Shown: positions 50,514-62,840, counted from the first letter of the stretch. The stretch is 64,000 bases of DNA from Agelas oroides (GCA_949130485.1 OX422184.1:19918824-19982823), one strand, 5' to 3'. Notes: generated by a model from the sequence alone, not told the origin. A program made the numbers and translations.

Positions 50514-50806
50514 AATAAAGCCCACTAGCGCATTGTGACGAGGGCAAACATATGACAGAGCTGCTAACATGTATGGAGTGTTAGTAGTGGACAATCTGCA
50601 GCACTTCCAATACAACTGTTGTGCTCATTCATTAAATTTGTGTCCACAAGATGCACGAAGGAAGCTAGTGTGTCTCAGGGATGCCCTAGGAATTTGCCGA
50701 GGAGTGATTTACCTTCTTCTTCTTCCCCCAAAGAGACATTTATTCTCATCAAATATACAAGCTACTAGTAGTAGAGTTATTGTGTCCAACCAGGTGGACA
50801 GCACAA

Positions 50807-51389
50807 GGCCGTAGACAAGTGGGTGCTTGGGGGTGCTGAAGCACCCCCAAATTTTTGGCATTTGTATTTGAAGGATATACCGTAGATCGTTGGCTGTACG
50901 GTTCTCATATTCCCGGAGACACTCCATTGAACAAATCTTGGCATCATGCGGATAAGCCGCAAAAAATACCTCCTTTGGTGCTGCCCCTGTTGTTCGCTTC
51001 TTAGTCAGCGATGACAGTCGAAACAGTACTCCTTCGGGCTTATAGACCCTGAATTGCAGGTCCAAAGCTTGCAGCTCGGAGGATCGGTTCGTTCGATCCG
51101 CGTATTTCGGTTGACGGTTACAATATGGACGAGCGCCTGGTGCGTTCTTAGCGTTGAGTCTACTACCAGGTATCGGGAGAGCCAGATATCGCTGGCTATA
51201 ACGCTGTGGCTGTCAAGAGTAGTCGTCGATTGGACATTTACCTTGGTAGGTGTGGACGTGCGCGCACGCTTATTCGTTGATCTTCGTCGTGTAAATGTTT
51301 ATATTCGCGTGTTAAACACAGCACACAACTGCTTATAATGTGTAGTGAAAGTTAGCACCCCCAAGCTAAAAAACTTGTCTACGGCCCTG
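50807..51389. mobile_element. hAT-like MITE with 8-bp duplication
   Basis: 583 bp. Right end ACTTGTCTACGGCCCTG, left end GGCCGTAGACAAGT lacking the first bases. Flanked by CAGCACAA at 50799-50806 and 51390-51397, the 8-bp duplication expected of hAT elements. It is inserted in the older hAT transposase remains. Confidence 0.75.
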
Positions 51390-51856
51390 CAGCACAAACT
51401 GCAGCAACAAAGACAACATCCTCATGATGATATAGTATACAACCACTCCCAAGCAGAGGCAGTTAACAGAATAGTAGGGTGAAGACTGCTTTGCTATAGA
51501 ATAGTTAGTAGTGTGTGCTATGTGTGCGTGTGTGTGTGTGCGTAAGCACAGATTAGGGGTGTATGGGGGCCTTCTTTCCCAGGAAATTTTTTATAATTAG
51601 ACGCTATGAGATTGCTTTTGGCGCCATTCTGTGGCTACTCTGAGGCAAACTCAATCCAGCGAAGGAGGCTACTGATTGTTGGTGAGGCAAGGAGGAAGGT
51701 TTGGTACTTGGAAAGCACATCCACCACTGTGCATTATGAATATTTAATTAACTTGGCCAAAATATTGGCAAGGCCAAAGCCCTAATTGTCCACCCACTAG
51801 CACCGGCCGACCAAAGGCAGTCCAATTGGTGTTGCTCAACAATTTGAACTGTAACT

Positions 51857-52234
51857 CAGGGTTTCATACAGGAAAGGGGGGACTGGAATCCCCCCCAGCC
51901 ACAATTTCTTCTCCCACCCCCCCAGATATCTTGAAATTGAGTATGGTTATCAGTGTGGTGCCATCATTATTGTGGTGCCATCAATATTAGCTATTTAATT
52001 TTACATGTTACTGGACATAAGTATGTGTCATCAAATGTTGTTTGGAAAGCTTTTCCCAGATTTCGTCAGAAGCAATCTGAGAGGATCTAAATTTCCCGGA
52101 GGGTGACATACCCCCAGACCCCCCTAGTAGGCATGCATGCTTACGCATACGTGAGCGTGCTTTCACACACTACTATCATCCTGCTACTGTCCTGTTCCCC
52201 CCCCCCCAACTCAAAAATCCTCTATGAAACCTCG
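51857..52234. mobile_element. Probable hAT-like MITE (CAGGGTTTCATACAGGA ends)
   Basis: CAGGGTTTCATACAGGA at 51857 pairs with TCCTCTATGAAACC ending about 52232, with poly-C/G-rich shoulders. A similar end (TCCTGTATGAAACCCTG) is at 17107-17123. No clean duplication was seen. Confidence 0.4.
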
Positions 52235-53232
52235 ACTGTTGCACACTGAAGTGGTTAAATTCCTCCTTGAAGGCCATATACCTTAGCTGCATCAACTGCA
52301 GACAGTGCATCTTGTAAGGATGGTATTTCTTTCCTGGAAGGTGAAGGACACTTGTCCTGCTACACAAGGCCAATAAGAGTGTTGAATATCTCTAGCTAGA
52401 GTATGCAGAAAACAACCAGGGTCACCAGCCAGAACTAACAAGGTATGGACACTGTTACTCAGGATTTGAGGATGGATTTGGAACTCATAAATATCCATCT
52501 CCAAGAGTGTAATATTGCCACATTTACTTTGAAGCCTGTAACATTCCATCTGTTGAGCTAGAAGACAGATTTCAGAACCAGCACATTCCACCAGCATTTA
52601 GAAATAAAGCACACTCCACTGAAGGCAGCTGCATGTTGAGAGACAATGACAATGACTGGTCTGATTTAAAAGCAGACACATGCCACTCCTGAGAGAGATA
52701 ATCTAAAAGCATGTTCCTTTTATCAAGAAAGTTAGTTCAATTCATGCCATCTGTGAGGCAATGAACAGCAACAATATATTCAAAGAGATGCTGCCTCGTG
52801 TACACCAACTACTTTGCCTCTATTTGATGGTGTCAAGAATATTTGCCTCATCTGAAAGGAGTTTTTTCTGCCCTCCGATACCTTTTACATTCCTCAATGA
52901 CAGAAAGAAACTAAATCATTCTCTATTACTCATATTTATAAGGAGCTAACTGACCTAATTTCAGTTGCAATGTAATTATTTCAAAGGATTGTATTTGATA
53001 TTCCCTTTTTTAACTTGCCTCATGAATTTTGCCTGAAGTTTCATAATATTTATATTATTATTTACATATTTTATCTGTACAAACACAATAGATCATAAAT
53101 CCCTCGCTTTCTGGTAGCTGTATCCATCTGGCACATACACACAGAATGGGATTGTTTTCTATTTTACACAGACTGGTGGACAGAAATAAATGTTTGCCTC
53201 TGTTGTACACATGGATGGTAATAACAGCATAC

Positions 53233-53409
53233 CTTGACAGGTAGGTGCACTCCCAGACCACACTCCTGTAGCTTGACAAGTGCGAGTACTGCTTCCCACA
53301 CGGGTGTAGCCTGTATTACAACTGTAGGTGGCTGTCCGACCAAATGTTGTCCCAGCAGTGTGACTAACTTGCCCATTGGCAGGGTTAGCCAGAGTGTCAC
53401 AATTTATAG
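53233..53409 (-). CDS. Sushi/CCP exon 3
   Basis: 177 bp, phase 1-1. Reads NCDTLANPANGQVSHTAGTT and NTGYTRVGSSTRTCQATGVW. Upstream and downstream intron bases match the 47.7-kb copy (for example TTTGCCTCTGTTGTACACAT). Confidence 0.88.
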
Positions 53410-54621
53410 CTGTTAAAGGGCACGTACAGTATGCTAGTTAATATTTCAAATGAATCCATTATAGCTATGACATGTACATTGCATGGCACAGGAGAGGAGA
53501 AGGCACATAAAAAATAGCGTGTTTCCTAACTTGTGATTTAAGATGCTGCACATAACTGAACTATGAATATTCCACATGTTACATTTGTCAAGTCAACCCA
53601 TCCAGTGATACCACAGAACAATGACACCACTAATCATATTCTTGAGGACCAATCAACGGAATGTTGCCTAGGGGTACCACACAGAGCTAGCTAAATTCAA
53701 CTATTAATATGCACGAGGGGAGATATTGCCTGAATTCCAGCCGGAATTACACGCCTTTAATGAGATTCATTGACCTCAATTCGGACATTAACATACATTC
53801 ACGAGTATCCAAAGTGGGATAATGAGATTCATAGCCCTGTTCTGTTTGGGTTGGAGTCCATGAAAGGCTTAGGGCATACTCATAAACATTCAACATCATT
53901 TACCCCATTCCTTTCAACCCCAAGCCAAGCTGCCAATGCTTCAACAGAAGGTCAATAATGAGGTTCATGAGAGTCAACATACTCTAACCCTCCCATTGCA
54001 CAGCTGACTGAACCCAAGGTTGTTCATGGATAATGCTAAGGTCTAGTTAAAGCCAACTTATTAATATTCATGAGGCGGACAGAAACACTCCAGATTTCAG
54101 ACCTCAGTCGGGCTTTAATTAGATTCATAGGCTCAGTTAGGTTCAGGGAGATTAGGGTTAGGGATTTTAGGGTTAATATATTCATGACCCAAAATTGCCA
54201 CTCGATGGACGCATCTACATGCTCACTGTAGGTAGCGTCCTAACCACCAATGTATCTCAAATCAGTCTGTGCCAGCTTTTTGTTCAGAGCTACTCTCAAA
54301 GTCAGGCTAGACTCATGTTTGTCACTACTCTTGGAATGGACAACTTTGACTGCACCAAATTTCAAAAAATTCACAAGTTGTCTACGGGAGGGGCTCATTC
54401 ACGAGTGGAAGCAAGCATTACTAGCCCCACCTCTCCCCCTTATGTCACTAAACAACTCACGGCTCTGTTCCACACACAACCACTCTTCAGCTTTCTTGTC
54501 TACGGCAACATTGTATCAACGATATATTGTGCATTCTAGTTAAAGCCCAGCCCAGCACTCGAAGCACCGGGCCACGATCACCTACTAGGCTTGGCATATG
54601 ATCGCAAGACCTGGGCCTGCC
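53410..54621. other. Non-coding interval
   Basis: I see no gene. The stretch contains several ATTCATGAG-type short repeats and a TTAGGGTTAGGG-like segment near 54150 too short to be telomeric. Confidence 0.4.
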
Positions 54622-55830
54622 CAATGAGTACAGTCTTGGCCACTGTGGCCTTTCTGCTGCTTCTAGACACAAGCTTGCTTTCACAAGGAGGCACTATGCA
54701 CTACTCACAGCTACTGACACTACAGCACTGTACTAAACTCCTTTTTTTTTCCTTTTAAGTCAATCTAAGCTTATCTTCAAAGTTTCGACCAGCACATGAG
54801 GGGTTCCGCCAGGCCACATCTTAACTAACTTAATGAAAGGCACTGAAGTGCCAAACCCTCGGCGCAGCAGTGCATGTGATTGTGCTTGTGTGTTGACTAG
54901 AATCGATCACTGTCTCGTGAACAATAGAAGCTGTCATGCTTGCCAGATGTGTTTGGTTCTGTGCAAAGTCTGCTCACGTGTTTCAGAAGCTCTCTTACTC
55001 GTTTTGCGGACTTTGTCTCTCTCTTTCCCCACTAATAACCCTTCCTCAGACAGTAAGGCTTTCCTACGTTTCATTGCGTTCTCAGGCTCCCCAACAGCAG
55101 TACACTGTGCTTTCCTTTCTTCGATGCGAAGGCATGGCCACAGTCACAAACTGATCTCTTCACGTGCACCACGGTATTACACTGTGCGCATACCTTTCTC
55201 AGACGCATAGACCTATTGCACTCCATTGCATGCACTACGGTATTACACTGTGGGCATACCTTTCTGAACCTCTCGTAAAAGACAGTCACAAACACGTTCG
55301 ACGGAAAACACTATACCGCGTGCTCCAAGTCACGTGATCACACATTACCGCTACGTACGTGTTACGGAGAGGTATACGGAAACATTGCACGTGAAGAAAA
55401 TGGCTGACTTAGTCGGTGTAAGTTTATAAGTTAACGCTTCTAACTTTTGAACCAAGCAGTTTTAGAGAAAACGGCTTTTTGATTTTCCTGCATTTTCCGC
55501 GCTGTAGCCGCTGATACCACTCGTTGAACGCCTAAAAGTGCGAGAAGGCAGAATAGAGAAAACGGACAGACACACAGACACACAGGACAACTACCGTAAC
55601 CCTCGGTGCGGATGCGCGCCGAGGGTTAATTATAAACTGATTATTGGATGCCAATGCCGACAGGAAATGGGGAAAATCCCCAATTTTACGGCCAGTGAAC
55701 GGATGAAGACTCCCAAAACTGACTCTTCGCTACAATTTTAACAAGACAAAGAAGTCTATCAGTTGGATTCCAGGTTTGTCGAGCTTGAAAGTAACAGTGT
55801 TCTCTGCCACCTTACGTGTAGGTAAACCCA
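54622..55830. repeat. Dispersed repeat, long copy, with a zinc-ribbon ORF
   Basis: TGGCCTTTCTGCTGCTTCTA near 54645 and TTGGATTCCAGGTTTG near 55760 bracket this copy. The same two segments occur close together at 63141-63360, so that copy lacks the middle. An internal segment near 55590-55630 (TAACCCTCGG...CCGAGGGTTA) also recurs at 62139-62170. This looks like a transposable element family. Confidence 0.5.
54890..55300 (-). pseudogene. Degenerate zinc-ribbon transposon-like ORF
   Basis: Minus strand reads RKVCPQCNTVVHAM, RKVCAQCNTVVHVKRSVC and DCGHAFASKK. After a frameshift come AMKRRKALLSEEG and KTSKRASETREQTLHR. The C..C...V....C.CGH.F ribbon followed by a basic charged tail resembles a repetitive ORF found in transposon-rich invertebrate genomes (family recalled, not verified). 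Confidence 0.45.
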
Positions 55831-55965
55831 ACTAGGAAATCTATGCAAGAACACTCAAAAGCATGACATGTCTTTAAAGTGTTCGTATATTTCCTAGTTG
55901 TGTTTTCTTACACGTTTCCTTAAATTGTAAGTTGTATTTTCACAGTGCCAGGGTGGTATGCAGTA

Positions 55966-58610
55966 GAGTAAGTGTGGGGGTGTCCGGACGAACTTTGAGG
56001 TATACTTGCAACAACTATTTATAGCGCTACTAAACTTCACTTTCTCGAGACGGTCTTCGTATTATCGTGCAGCGTAATAATCATGGTTTATTTCATTACC
56101 CGGAAATTTCCGTAAATGAACAATTACAGTCAGCAACTTCGTATATTTCCGTAATTTCTTCAACGTCACAGATTTGAGGTGGGTGGGGTTTTCGGACGCG
56201 TGGCACTCTGTTCTAAATAAAGCCGCAGAAACAGCTGCTTTATCATGTTTATAGGTTTTCAACCCTCCTGATTTTGATTCTGATATCCGTTTATTGATTG
56301 GAGTGTGAAGAAAGCTGTTGTAGGAATATGCAAGTGGATACAGTGGTGGAAAGAGTGATTATATAGTATGTTGAGGTGAAAATATGAAACAAAGGGTAAG
56401 GGTTATGTGCCAAAGTATATGCAACGTGTATGCAACTGCCAGTCTTATTAACTTTACAAAAAGTGCATGTAAATTTCTTATGGGAAGCAGGCATGTTTGG
56501 AAAGCCAGCACACCAATAATGGTACCACCTCTCGCATCCCTAGTTCTTGTCACAGCCAATCCATGCTTGCTGATCGTCCTCATCATCATCATCGAAGTGC
56601 GCACCACACTCTTGACAGATGTTCTCGTCAACTGTAAAATGAGAGCGATATGGAAAGAGTATTTGTGGTGAGAGAGAATGAAGTGAGAATTACTTTAAAA
56701 GCTAATTACCTTCATGGGACTGCTCAGTGGCTTTTTTTCCTTCTTCCCTTTCTTCTTTTCTTCCTTCTCCTTTTGCTGCTCTTCCAGGATCTGAAGGAAT
56801 TCATCAGAGGTTACGGTCTCTCCTTCCAGTCTAGTTGTTCCTCTCGCCCTTTTCAGGTTGCTCCCTCTGAATTTGCAGCACACCAGTGAAGTATGAAGTG
56901 AGGTGCGTCTTGATTAGGGGGGTTGCTGGCATTTCATGGCCACAGCTATCACACATAACATGCCTCATTTGCTGCCTACTATGCATAGATTCACCACTAG
57001 CTTGCTCTGTTTCCACCAATGCAGGTGAAGGAGGCAGCTTAGCCAAGACATGTTGTCTCGACAAAGGAAACAACCCTGCTCCTCTAAACCCACCCTTGCA
57101 GTTCTCAGGCTTGAGGCTCTCCCAGAGTTGAGCAATGAGGCTGGGAAAAGTTTCCTTTGTGGCCTTCTGCCCTTTCGTCTGCAGCCTGTACAGCTTCAAT
57201 ATTTTCTCCAGCTGTTCTTTAGAGGTGAAAAAGCTCCCACATCCAATGGCTGCAAGATGTGTGTAGTGTTGGGAGGAAGGCACAGGAGATGGACATTGCT
57301 TTGCCGAGCTGCTCTGATCAACTCTAGGCTGATATGGGAGTAGTGTCCATCAAAGAACAGCAGAACTGGCCCTTTTGCAGTAAGGTGGGAGACAGCTTGC
57401 AAGAACAGCTTCAAGAACCAGGAGAGGAAGTTAGCGGGATCCATCCATCCTGATTCACTGATGCCGTATAATGCTCCTGCTGGACCACCCACCATCCACC
57501 TGCGATACAGGCATGTTTTTACCCTTGTATAGGATAAAAGGTGGCAGTTGCTCTCCTGAAGCACAACCAGCACAGTGAATTGTGATGTACTCATGGTCAG
57601 AACCACTGCTTACTTCACTCACTTGTCTACTACCTCGCTTGACAAGTAGACTCTTGGCTCCTGCTGCTGTGCACAAACCAGTCTCGTCACAGTTCCAAAG
57701 ATGCTGGGCGGTGGCAGGATCACTAAAGTCAAGGCTAACACTTCGTGCCAGCTCTTCAACACGATCGAACCAGCCATTGATGATCTCTGGGTGAGAAGCC
57801 TTTGCCCTTGACTTGCTTAAATGCTGTGGCTTGCGCTCGCTCAAGCATGGCCAACGCTTCATGAAGCGTTGCCACCAGTCTCGCCCAGGAATTCCATTGG
57901 GAAAAGGATTTGGAATTTGCTGCTCTTTGATGTACTCAAAGAGTACAATTTCCACTAAATCCTTGGTGAGGCCAAAACCCATTTCTCCTAAGGACATACA
58001 TGTTAGGGCTATTTCTCGCTCCTCAGTGCTTGTTAGCACTGTTGGACCACCCTTGCCAACCTGAAACATGATCATGCAGTGTGCTCCGAGGAATTCTGTA
58101 TTTTTGTGCAGTTGCACGGATACTGACACCAGTACCACTCTTCACCTCCTCAACTGTGTTTCTTAGGTCATCTGTGCTGTAGGCCATATTTTCCCGCCTT
58201 TTTTTGAATATTTGTTGTTTCTATGCACGTGCACAGATTTGCCTAATTAAATTTTGTTAATATTTCAAACTAGGCCCCGCCCTGGTTCCCGCCCTGGTTG
58301 TTAGATGAAAGTGGACAGTGTACTGCAATTTATGCTTACCGTTATCGCTTCGTGCTTGTGCTAGAAAGCTTGGAGGAATCCGAGAAAAAGTTTTGTAGAC
58401 AAAAATTCGTTCTGCTATTGACAAGACCGAGTCTCCCGCATAGCCACGAGCAAGCCAGCGAACTGTGACTGGCATCTCGGAACATCTGAAGGTATACATT
58501 GTATATGTACCTACCACGGATAAGATCCAGTTCTGCCTTCAGCATCTGTGCAAAGAAATTTGTGGAGCGTCCGGACAACCCCCTCCGTCCGGACACCCCC
58601 GCACTTACTC
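55966..58610 (-). mobile_element. pogo-like DNA transposon
   Basis: 2,645 bp bounded by inverted ends GAGTAAGTGTGGGGGTGTCC and GGACACCCCCGCACTTACTC, with TA on both sides (55964-55965, 58611-58612). TA duplication plus the encoded HTH and DDE transposase place it in the Tc1/mariner-pogo superfamily. Ends are almost intact, suggesting a fairly young insertion, though the transposase frame is broken. Confidence 0.85.
56440..58187 (-). pseudogene. pogo-like transposase with C-terminal PHD-type finger (frameshifted)
   Basis: Starts MAYSTDDLRNTVEEVKSGTG, then RATAQKYRIPRSTLHDHVSG (psq-type helix-turn-helix). After a shift near 58055 come KRWPCLSERKPQHLSKSRAK and the first catalytic Asp in LWNCDETGLC (about 57690). 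After a second shift near 57480-57540 come the second Asp in LLFFDGHYSHISLELI (about 57350) and PPNTTHILQPLDVGAFSPLK. A third shift near 57200 leads to a linker. A 78-bp GT-AG intron (56632-56709) precedes a zinc finger with ENICQECGAHF, AWIGCD, CERWYHYWCAGF and CTFCK, which contains an in-frame TAG. It is not functional as it stands. Confidence 0.8.
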
Positions 58611-58879
58611 TACCAATGCAGTCTACAGTTCTCTATGGCTATAATCATATCTGTGTTCCTCCTTGTAGCATACCCTTTCAGATGTGTGGGTATGTCTACT
58701 CAGTATACAAGGCCCAAATATATTAGGTAATATGTACTGTACTTACTGTTATTCTCTCGTGCATATGCACATACATATGCACAGAATGAGATCCTCTTCT
58801 ATTTTACACATGTACAGACAGATGGACGGAACTAAATGCTTTGACAGTGTTGTACACATGCACAGCAATAACAGCATAC

Positions 58880-59056
58880 CTTGACAGGTGGGTGCACTCC
58901 CAGTCCACACGGCATTAGATTGACAGGTGCGAGTGCTGACTCCCACACGGGTGTAGCCTGTATTACAACTGTAGGTGGCTGTCTGACCAAATGTTGTCCC
59001 AGCAGAGTGACTAACTCGCCCATTGGCTGGGTTAGTCAGAGTACCACAGTTCACAG
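58880..59056 (-). CDS. Sushi/CCP exon 4
   Basis: 177 bp, phase 1-1. Reads NCGTLTNPANGRVSHSAGTT, then NTGYTRVGVSTRTCQSNAVW. The frame runs on upstream into a hydrophobic LQVLGYMLVLIPVIVMIVHV segment after an ATG at 59174. That could be a signal peptide in a first exon, but the same VDDACL..T text precedes sushi exon 2 as intron, so read-through is more likely. Confidence 0.85.
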
Positions 59057-59326
59057 CTGTTGAATGGAGACATGCATCATCTACATGTACAATCATCACA
59101 ATTACTGGGATAAGTACCAGCATGTAGCCAAGGACTTGTAGATTGTACTGATACCAATACTGTGGAGACTTCAACTAGTTGGAGCCAACACAGCAAGGAA
59201 CGACAAATTCCACCATCCGATTATTGATCGGATGACCCTGGTCCATGTTCAGCTGCACCCCCAAGTGCTCGAAGCAGCTACCACGTTGAAAACTGATAGC
59301 AAATTGGAGGAGCCTTTGGGTATCGT

Positions 59327-59575
59327 ATGGGTGCTGCAATCTCTTCAAAAGCAGCTTCAGAGAAGGCACAGACAATGTTGTCTGATAATAGATATACTTA
59401 TCTGAGGACTGATTTTTTTCAGACGATCATTACTAGTGTCAACAGGAAACAATGCGTAGGCATCATTTTTGGTACACCAGGTACCGGAAACTCCCGCTAC
59501 AGTCTGGCAGTATCGCCAAGTGTTTACACAGTTTTAGTTTTCTCTCCACATTTGAGTGTCTGCTTATACCTGTAA
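59327..59575 (+). pseudogene. P-loop NTPase-like fragment
   Basis: Reads SVNRKQCVGIIFGTPGTGNS, then RYSLAVSP. GTPGTGNS resembles a Walker A motif with Asn in place of the Lys. It is short, with no downstream domain seen. It may be a decayed fragment or chance. Confidence 0.25.
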
Positions 59576-59600
59576 TCAGATGATTGCTAACTACTCTAGT

Positions 59601-59936
59601 CAGTGGCGGATTTAGGGGGGATAAGGGGGGTGCAAATGCACCCCCCTTTGGCTGCTAGTAGTGTATTTTTGCGTACATAACTGCACGAGTCCATCAAATG
59701 ATTATGCAGCAGTGGCATGCAGCAACAATAACCAGGCACAGTTACACACTCACGTATCAATTCCTTACTGATCTCCAGACGTTTGACTAGGCCTAGAGTT
59801 GCTTCGAGATATTCAGTTCGGCCTTCCAGCTATTTTATGAATGCGTTCACGTGACCGAAAGTGGGCGTAGTAACCCAAAAATTTTCGGGCGAGCTTTGCG
59901 CGCCACCCCCTTTCTAAATTTCTAGATCTGCCACTG
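59601..59936. mobile_element. MITE, CAGTGGCGGAT family, copy 2
   Basis: Ends CAGTGGCGGATTTAGGGGGG and GATCTGCCACTG, flanked by CTAGT (59596-59600 and 59937-59941). The interior shares long runs with copy 1, such as GTACATAACTGCACGAGTCC, with internal deletions. Confidence 0.78.
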
Positions 59937-62196
59937 CTAGTCCATGTCGAGAGTGACGATGTAACTTAGGTAGGGTGTCCAAGTTGATTGACAAGCTGGT
60001 ACCATGGCAACTTCACAAGTTTTCGTAGTCTTTCTTTACTAGTTCGTGCACAAACTCAGAACAGCTCAATCATGCATGTGCCACTAACTATAAAGTGATT
60101 ATCTGCAAATTTTTCAGCTTTTAGGAAGTTACCTTGATGCTAGTCGATTTTTCTTTCCGTGCTAATCTACCTGACTTTGTGCTGCTGTAAGCTATCACAG
60201 TGCATGTATTTGTCCAGCGTCCACATCCGTATTGTGCGTCAATTACTTCCGGTTCCGTTCCGTTCCGTTCCGAGTTCCCACAGGGCAGCCATATGCCAGC
60301 CATATGCTACACAAACAAACATCCTCGTGGTACAAGCAGTGATTGCAGCACTCTCAGAGATGATCACAATGGATGTATCCGTAGAATTATGAATTTAGAA
60401 ACAGGATCACAGTGGCTCTGTTACAAATGCAGTATATCATGTGCAGTTGAGTTTCGAGCTTGCTCACTAGGTCCTGAGTGCATGTTAGAATCATTCCAGT
60501 AGCTACTAGAAAAGCAACTGGAGAATCACATTATCTACGTAGAAACTACAGCATATGCATGCCTTCGATGGTGTGTTTGTTGTAGCCAATAGTTTTAATA
60601 TTAGACATTATTCATAGGCTGATTGAAAGTCGGTGAGTCAATCTTGACAACCTAGGAAGTCATTCACACTTCAGAAACACCAGCCATGGGGTGCATGCAG
60701 AGTAGCTGTAGGGCTATTAAACTGTGATTTAAACATGGCACGAAGAAAACTAAGCCCTTATAGCTAGCTGAACTGCTATAGGCTGCAAAGAAGCAGATCA
60801 AAGAAGCTCCAGCTTTGATAGATTCATGATCATTAGCTTAGCTGCAGGGCTAGTGCTTTTTCATGTGAGCTACTGAAGCAGCACAGCTGATTGGATCTAA
60901 ACTATCAATTTCATTGTTTATCTTGTGTTTAGACATTAATCAAATCATGCTCTTCACACATTTAAACTGCAGCTCAACAGATCCTATAAAGTTTAGTGCT
61001 ACAAATTTGCCTTGGCTAGTATGCTTTATAGGCTTAGCTGCAAAGCTTTATGAGAAGGCTTTCTCAACAAATTTTGTCTAAATACAGGCTTTGATCTCAA
61101 GGGAGAGTGGAAAGATACACCTTTGCCCTATCACATCATCAGCTGGAAGCACTTTAGCAAGTTCAATACATGTAGCAATGATTCTTATCTGTAATCATAC
61201 AGAACACGTAAGTGGGGAAATCTCTTATTCAGTTGCTGTGTGGGAGGAAGGTGGTATAAGTAGCTGGTGAAGGGAGGCGCATTGGTGAAGAAAGTCTTTA
61301 TTCCTGGAGTAAGTTCACCATGGCTTTAACAAATACATGTATGCACTCAGATTGGATATCCATCACTTCCACTGATCTGTGTATTACACGTTGAATGAAA
61401 GAGAAGTTTATCTGTTGCCAACTTGAGCTCGGAAACGTCGGCAAGTTATTTTCTGAGCTTTCTCTTTCATTTATGCAGAAGCCAACTGAGAAGCCACTGA
61501 AAGTATTACATGTTGTTTAACATATTTACATAATTAGTTCTTCAAACTGGCAACCTGAACAGACAGTGGTTTTGCATAAGCAACCTCAGAGAAAAGTAAC
61601 GGCAAGGAAAACTAAGAGTACTAAGCCACTACATCTGTACTTTTTAAAAACATAATACATGTTCATGTATACTAGTTAACATTAAGATATTTCAAAAAAC
61701 AAGTTGCAGGTCAGATAATCTAACAGCACTTAAATTACAGTTACTAAATAAAGTGTAAACAACGTGTGCCAGCATAGTGCCAGGTCAGCAGATACACAAC
61801 GATGAAAGCCAAGAAGCTTTCGAGGATAGTGGCTATTTTTAGTAAGACCAGTGACAAGTCAGTCGTGTTATAGGAGCTATCGCTATCCCTACACACTAGT
61901 CTGTCTCTTTTGTCCATCGAGAGCTGGTCATCATCATCAAGAAGCCAGGAAGGCAGTGGTGGTCAGAAAATCACGCCAGAACTTTTGAACGAAGCGTTTT
62001 CAGCGAAAGCCACACGAATAAAATCTTGAAAATGCCATAAACAACCCTATGACACCTCCCTTGAGACGTATAAACGAGATATGTAGCTGCTAGCGTGGTA
62101 ACAGACAGACAGACACACACACACACAAAACGACTACTGTAACCCTACGGCGCATGCGCGCCGAGGGTTAATAAAGTGTAAACAACATTTTTAATG
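59937..62196. other. Interval without a recognised gene
   Basis: No family recognised. A frame at 60200-60502 (plus) is open but anonymous. 61975-62172 resembles part of the repeat at 55436-55630, ending in the GAGGGTTAAT palindrome. Confidence 0.4.
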
Positions 62197-62840
62197 TTAT
62201 CTCTTACTTCGTCTCAGTTTCATCTCAGAGAATTTGAGAGAGTAGTTGTATCTTTTCCATGTCTTCCAGTTCACACCATCAGCATAAGATGAGTGTGGTC
62301 CACCATGGTAGAGACCATTGAGGTTTGAGGTGTGGCACCTCCTATACCACCAGGCACCTTTGAACCGCTGTGCACAATTGTAACTTGTTGCATCATTGTC
62401 TTGATCTCTTGTAGTAAAGCGCTGTCCATTATGGCCTCCAAGTGAGTCCCCTGCAGTTCCATTGTATCCTGATACTGATAGAATGTACTTGGATGATGAA
62501 TCGCCTACACTGAAACTTGTGTACTGTGCATACGCTGAGTTTCCTTCAAAATCTTGCATATCAACTCGTAGCTCAGTAGCATTAGATGTCAGACGATGTA
62601 TCTTGTCCAGCCCCAGCCAGAACTCTCCACTTAGATTTCCAAAACCTTGCTGATAGTCAGTCCAGTTGTGATAGAAGTTAACAGATCCATCCATTCTGCG
62701 CTGGAATACTGTCCATCCACCACCATCTGTCTCCATGTCACAGTATGCTTGGAATGCTGGCTGATCATCTGGTTGGATTGTGTAGACCTCATTGGTGGTT
62801 TCACCTTGAGTCAAGACGTCCTTGCAGTCTCTATAAACTT
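62197..62840 (-). CDS. Fibrinogen C-terminal domain exon
   Basis: Encodes VYRDCKDVLTQG, then YCDMETDGGGWTVFQRRMDG, GFGNLSGEFWLGLDKIHRLT, RVDMQDFEGNSAYAQY, FTTRDQDNDATSYNCAQRFK, GAWWYRRCHTSNLNGLYHGG and a C-terminal MKLRRSKR before TAA. The domain is complete at about 214 residues. DQDND is the calcium site, and WWY..C..SNLNG..Y is the usual ligand-pocket region. Acceptor CCCTTAG, phase 1. Confidence 0.93.

Larger units (their letters stand above)
49600..53030 (+). pseudogene. Degenerate hAT transposase
   Basis: Pieces in several frames in the expected order: a VVDEAIDVVNSTRL-like catalytic region (about 49700-49740), CAHSLNLCPQDARRKLVCLR (50620 on), KRHLFSSNIQATSS (50740 on), YFEACNIPSVELEDRF (about 52530) and a C-terminal dimerisation part with FASSERSFF (52840 on) and LNHSLLLIF. 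Many frameshifts and stops are present, and a MITE is nested at 50807. It is non-functional. Confidence 0.6.
47898..53232. other. Large intron or intergenic stretch between sushi exons 2 and 3
   Basis: Filled by the degenerate hAT transposase and its nested MITEs. Nothing else was recognised in 48.0-49.5 kb. Confidence 0.5.

Noticed and set aside
58749..59174. ATG with hydrophobic stretch before sushi exon 4 as a signal-peptide exon
   Set aside because: The same VDDACL text precedes sushi exon 2 as intron sequence, and a good acceptor sits right at the domain start, so intron read-through is likelier.
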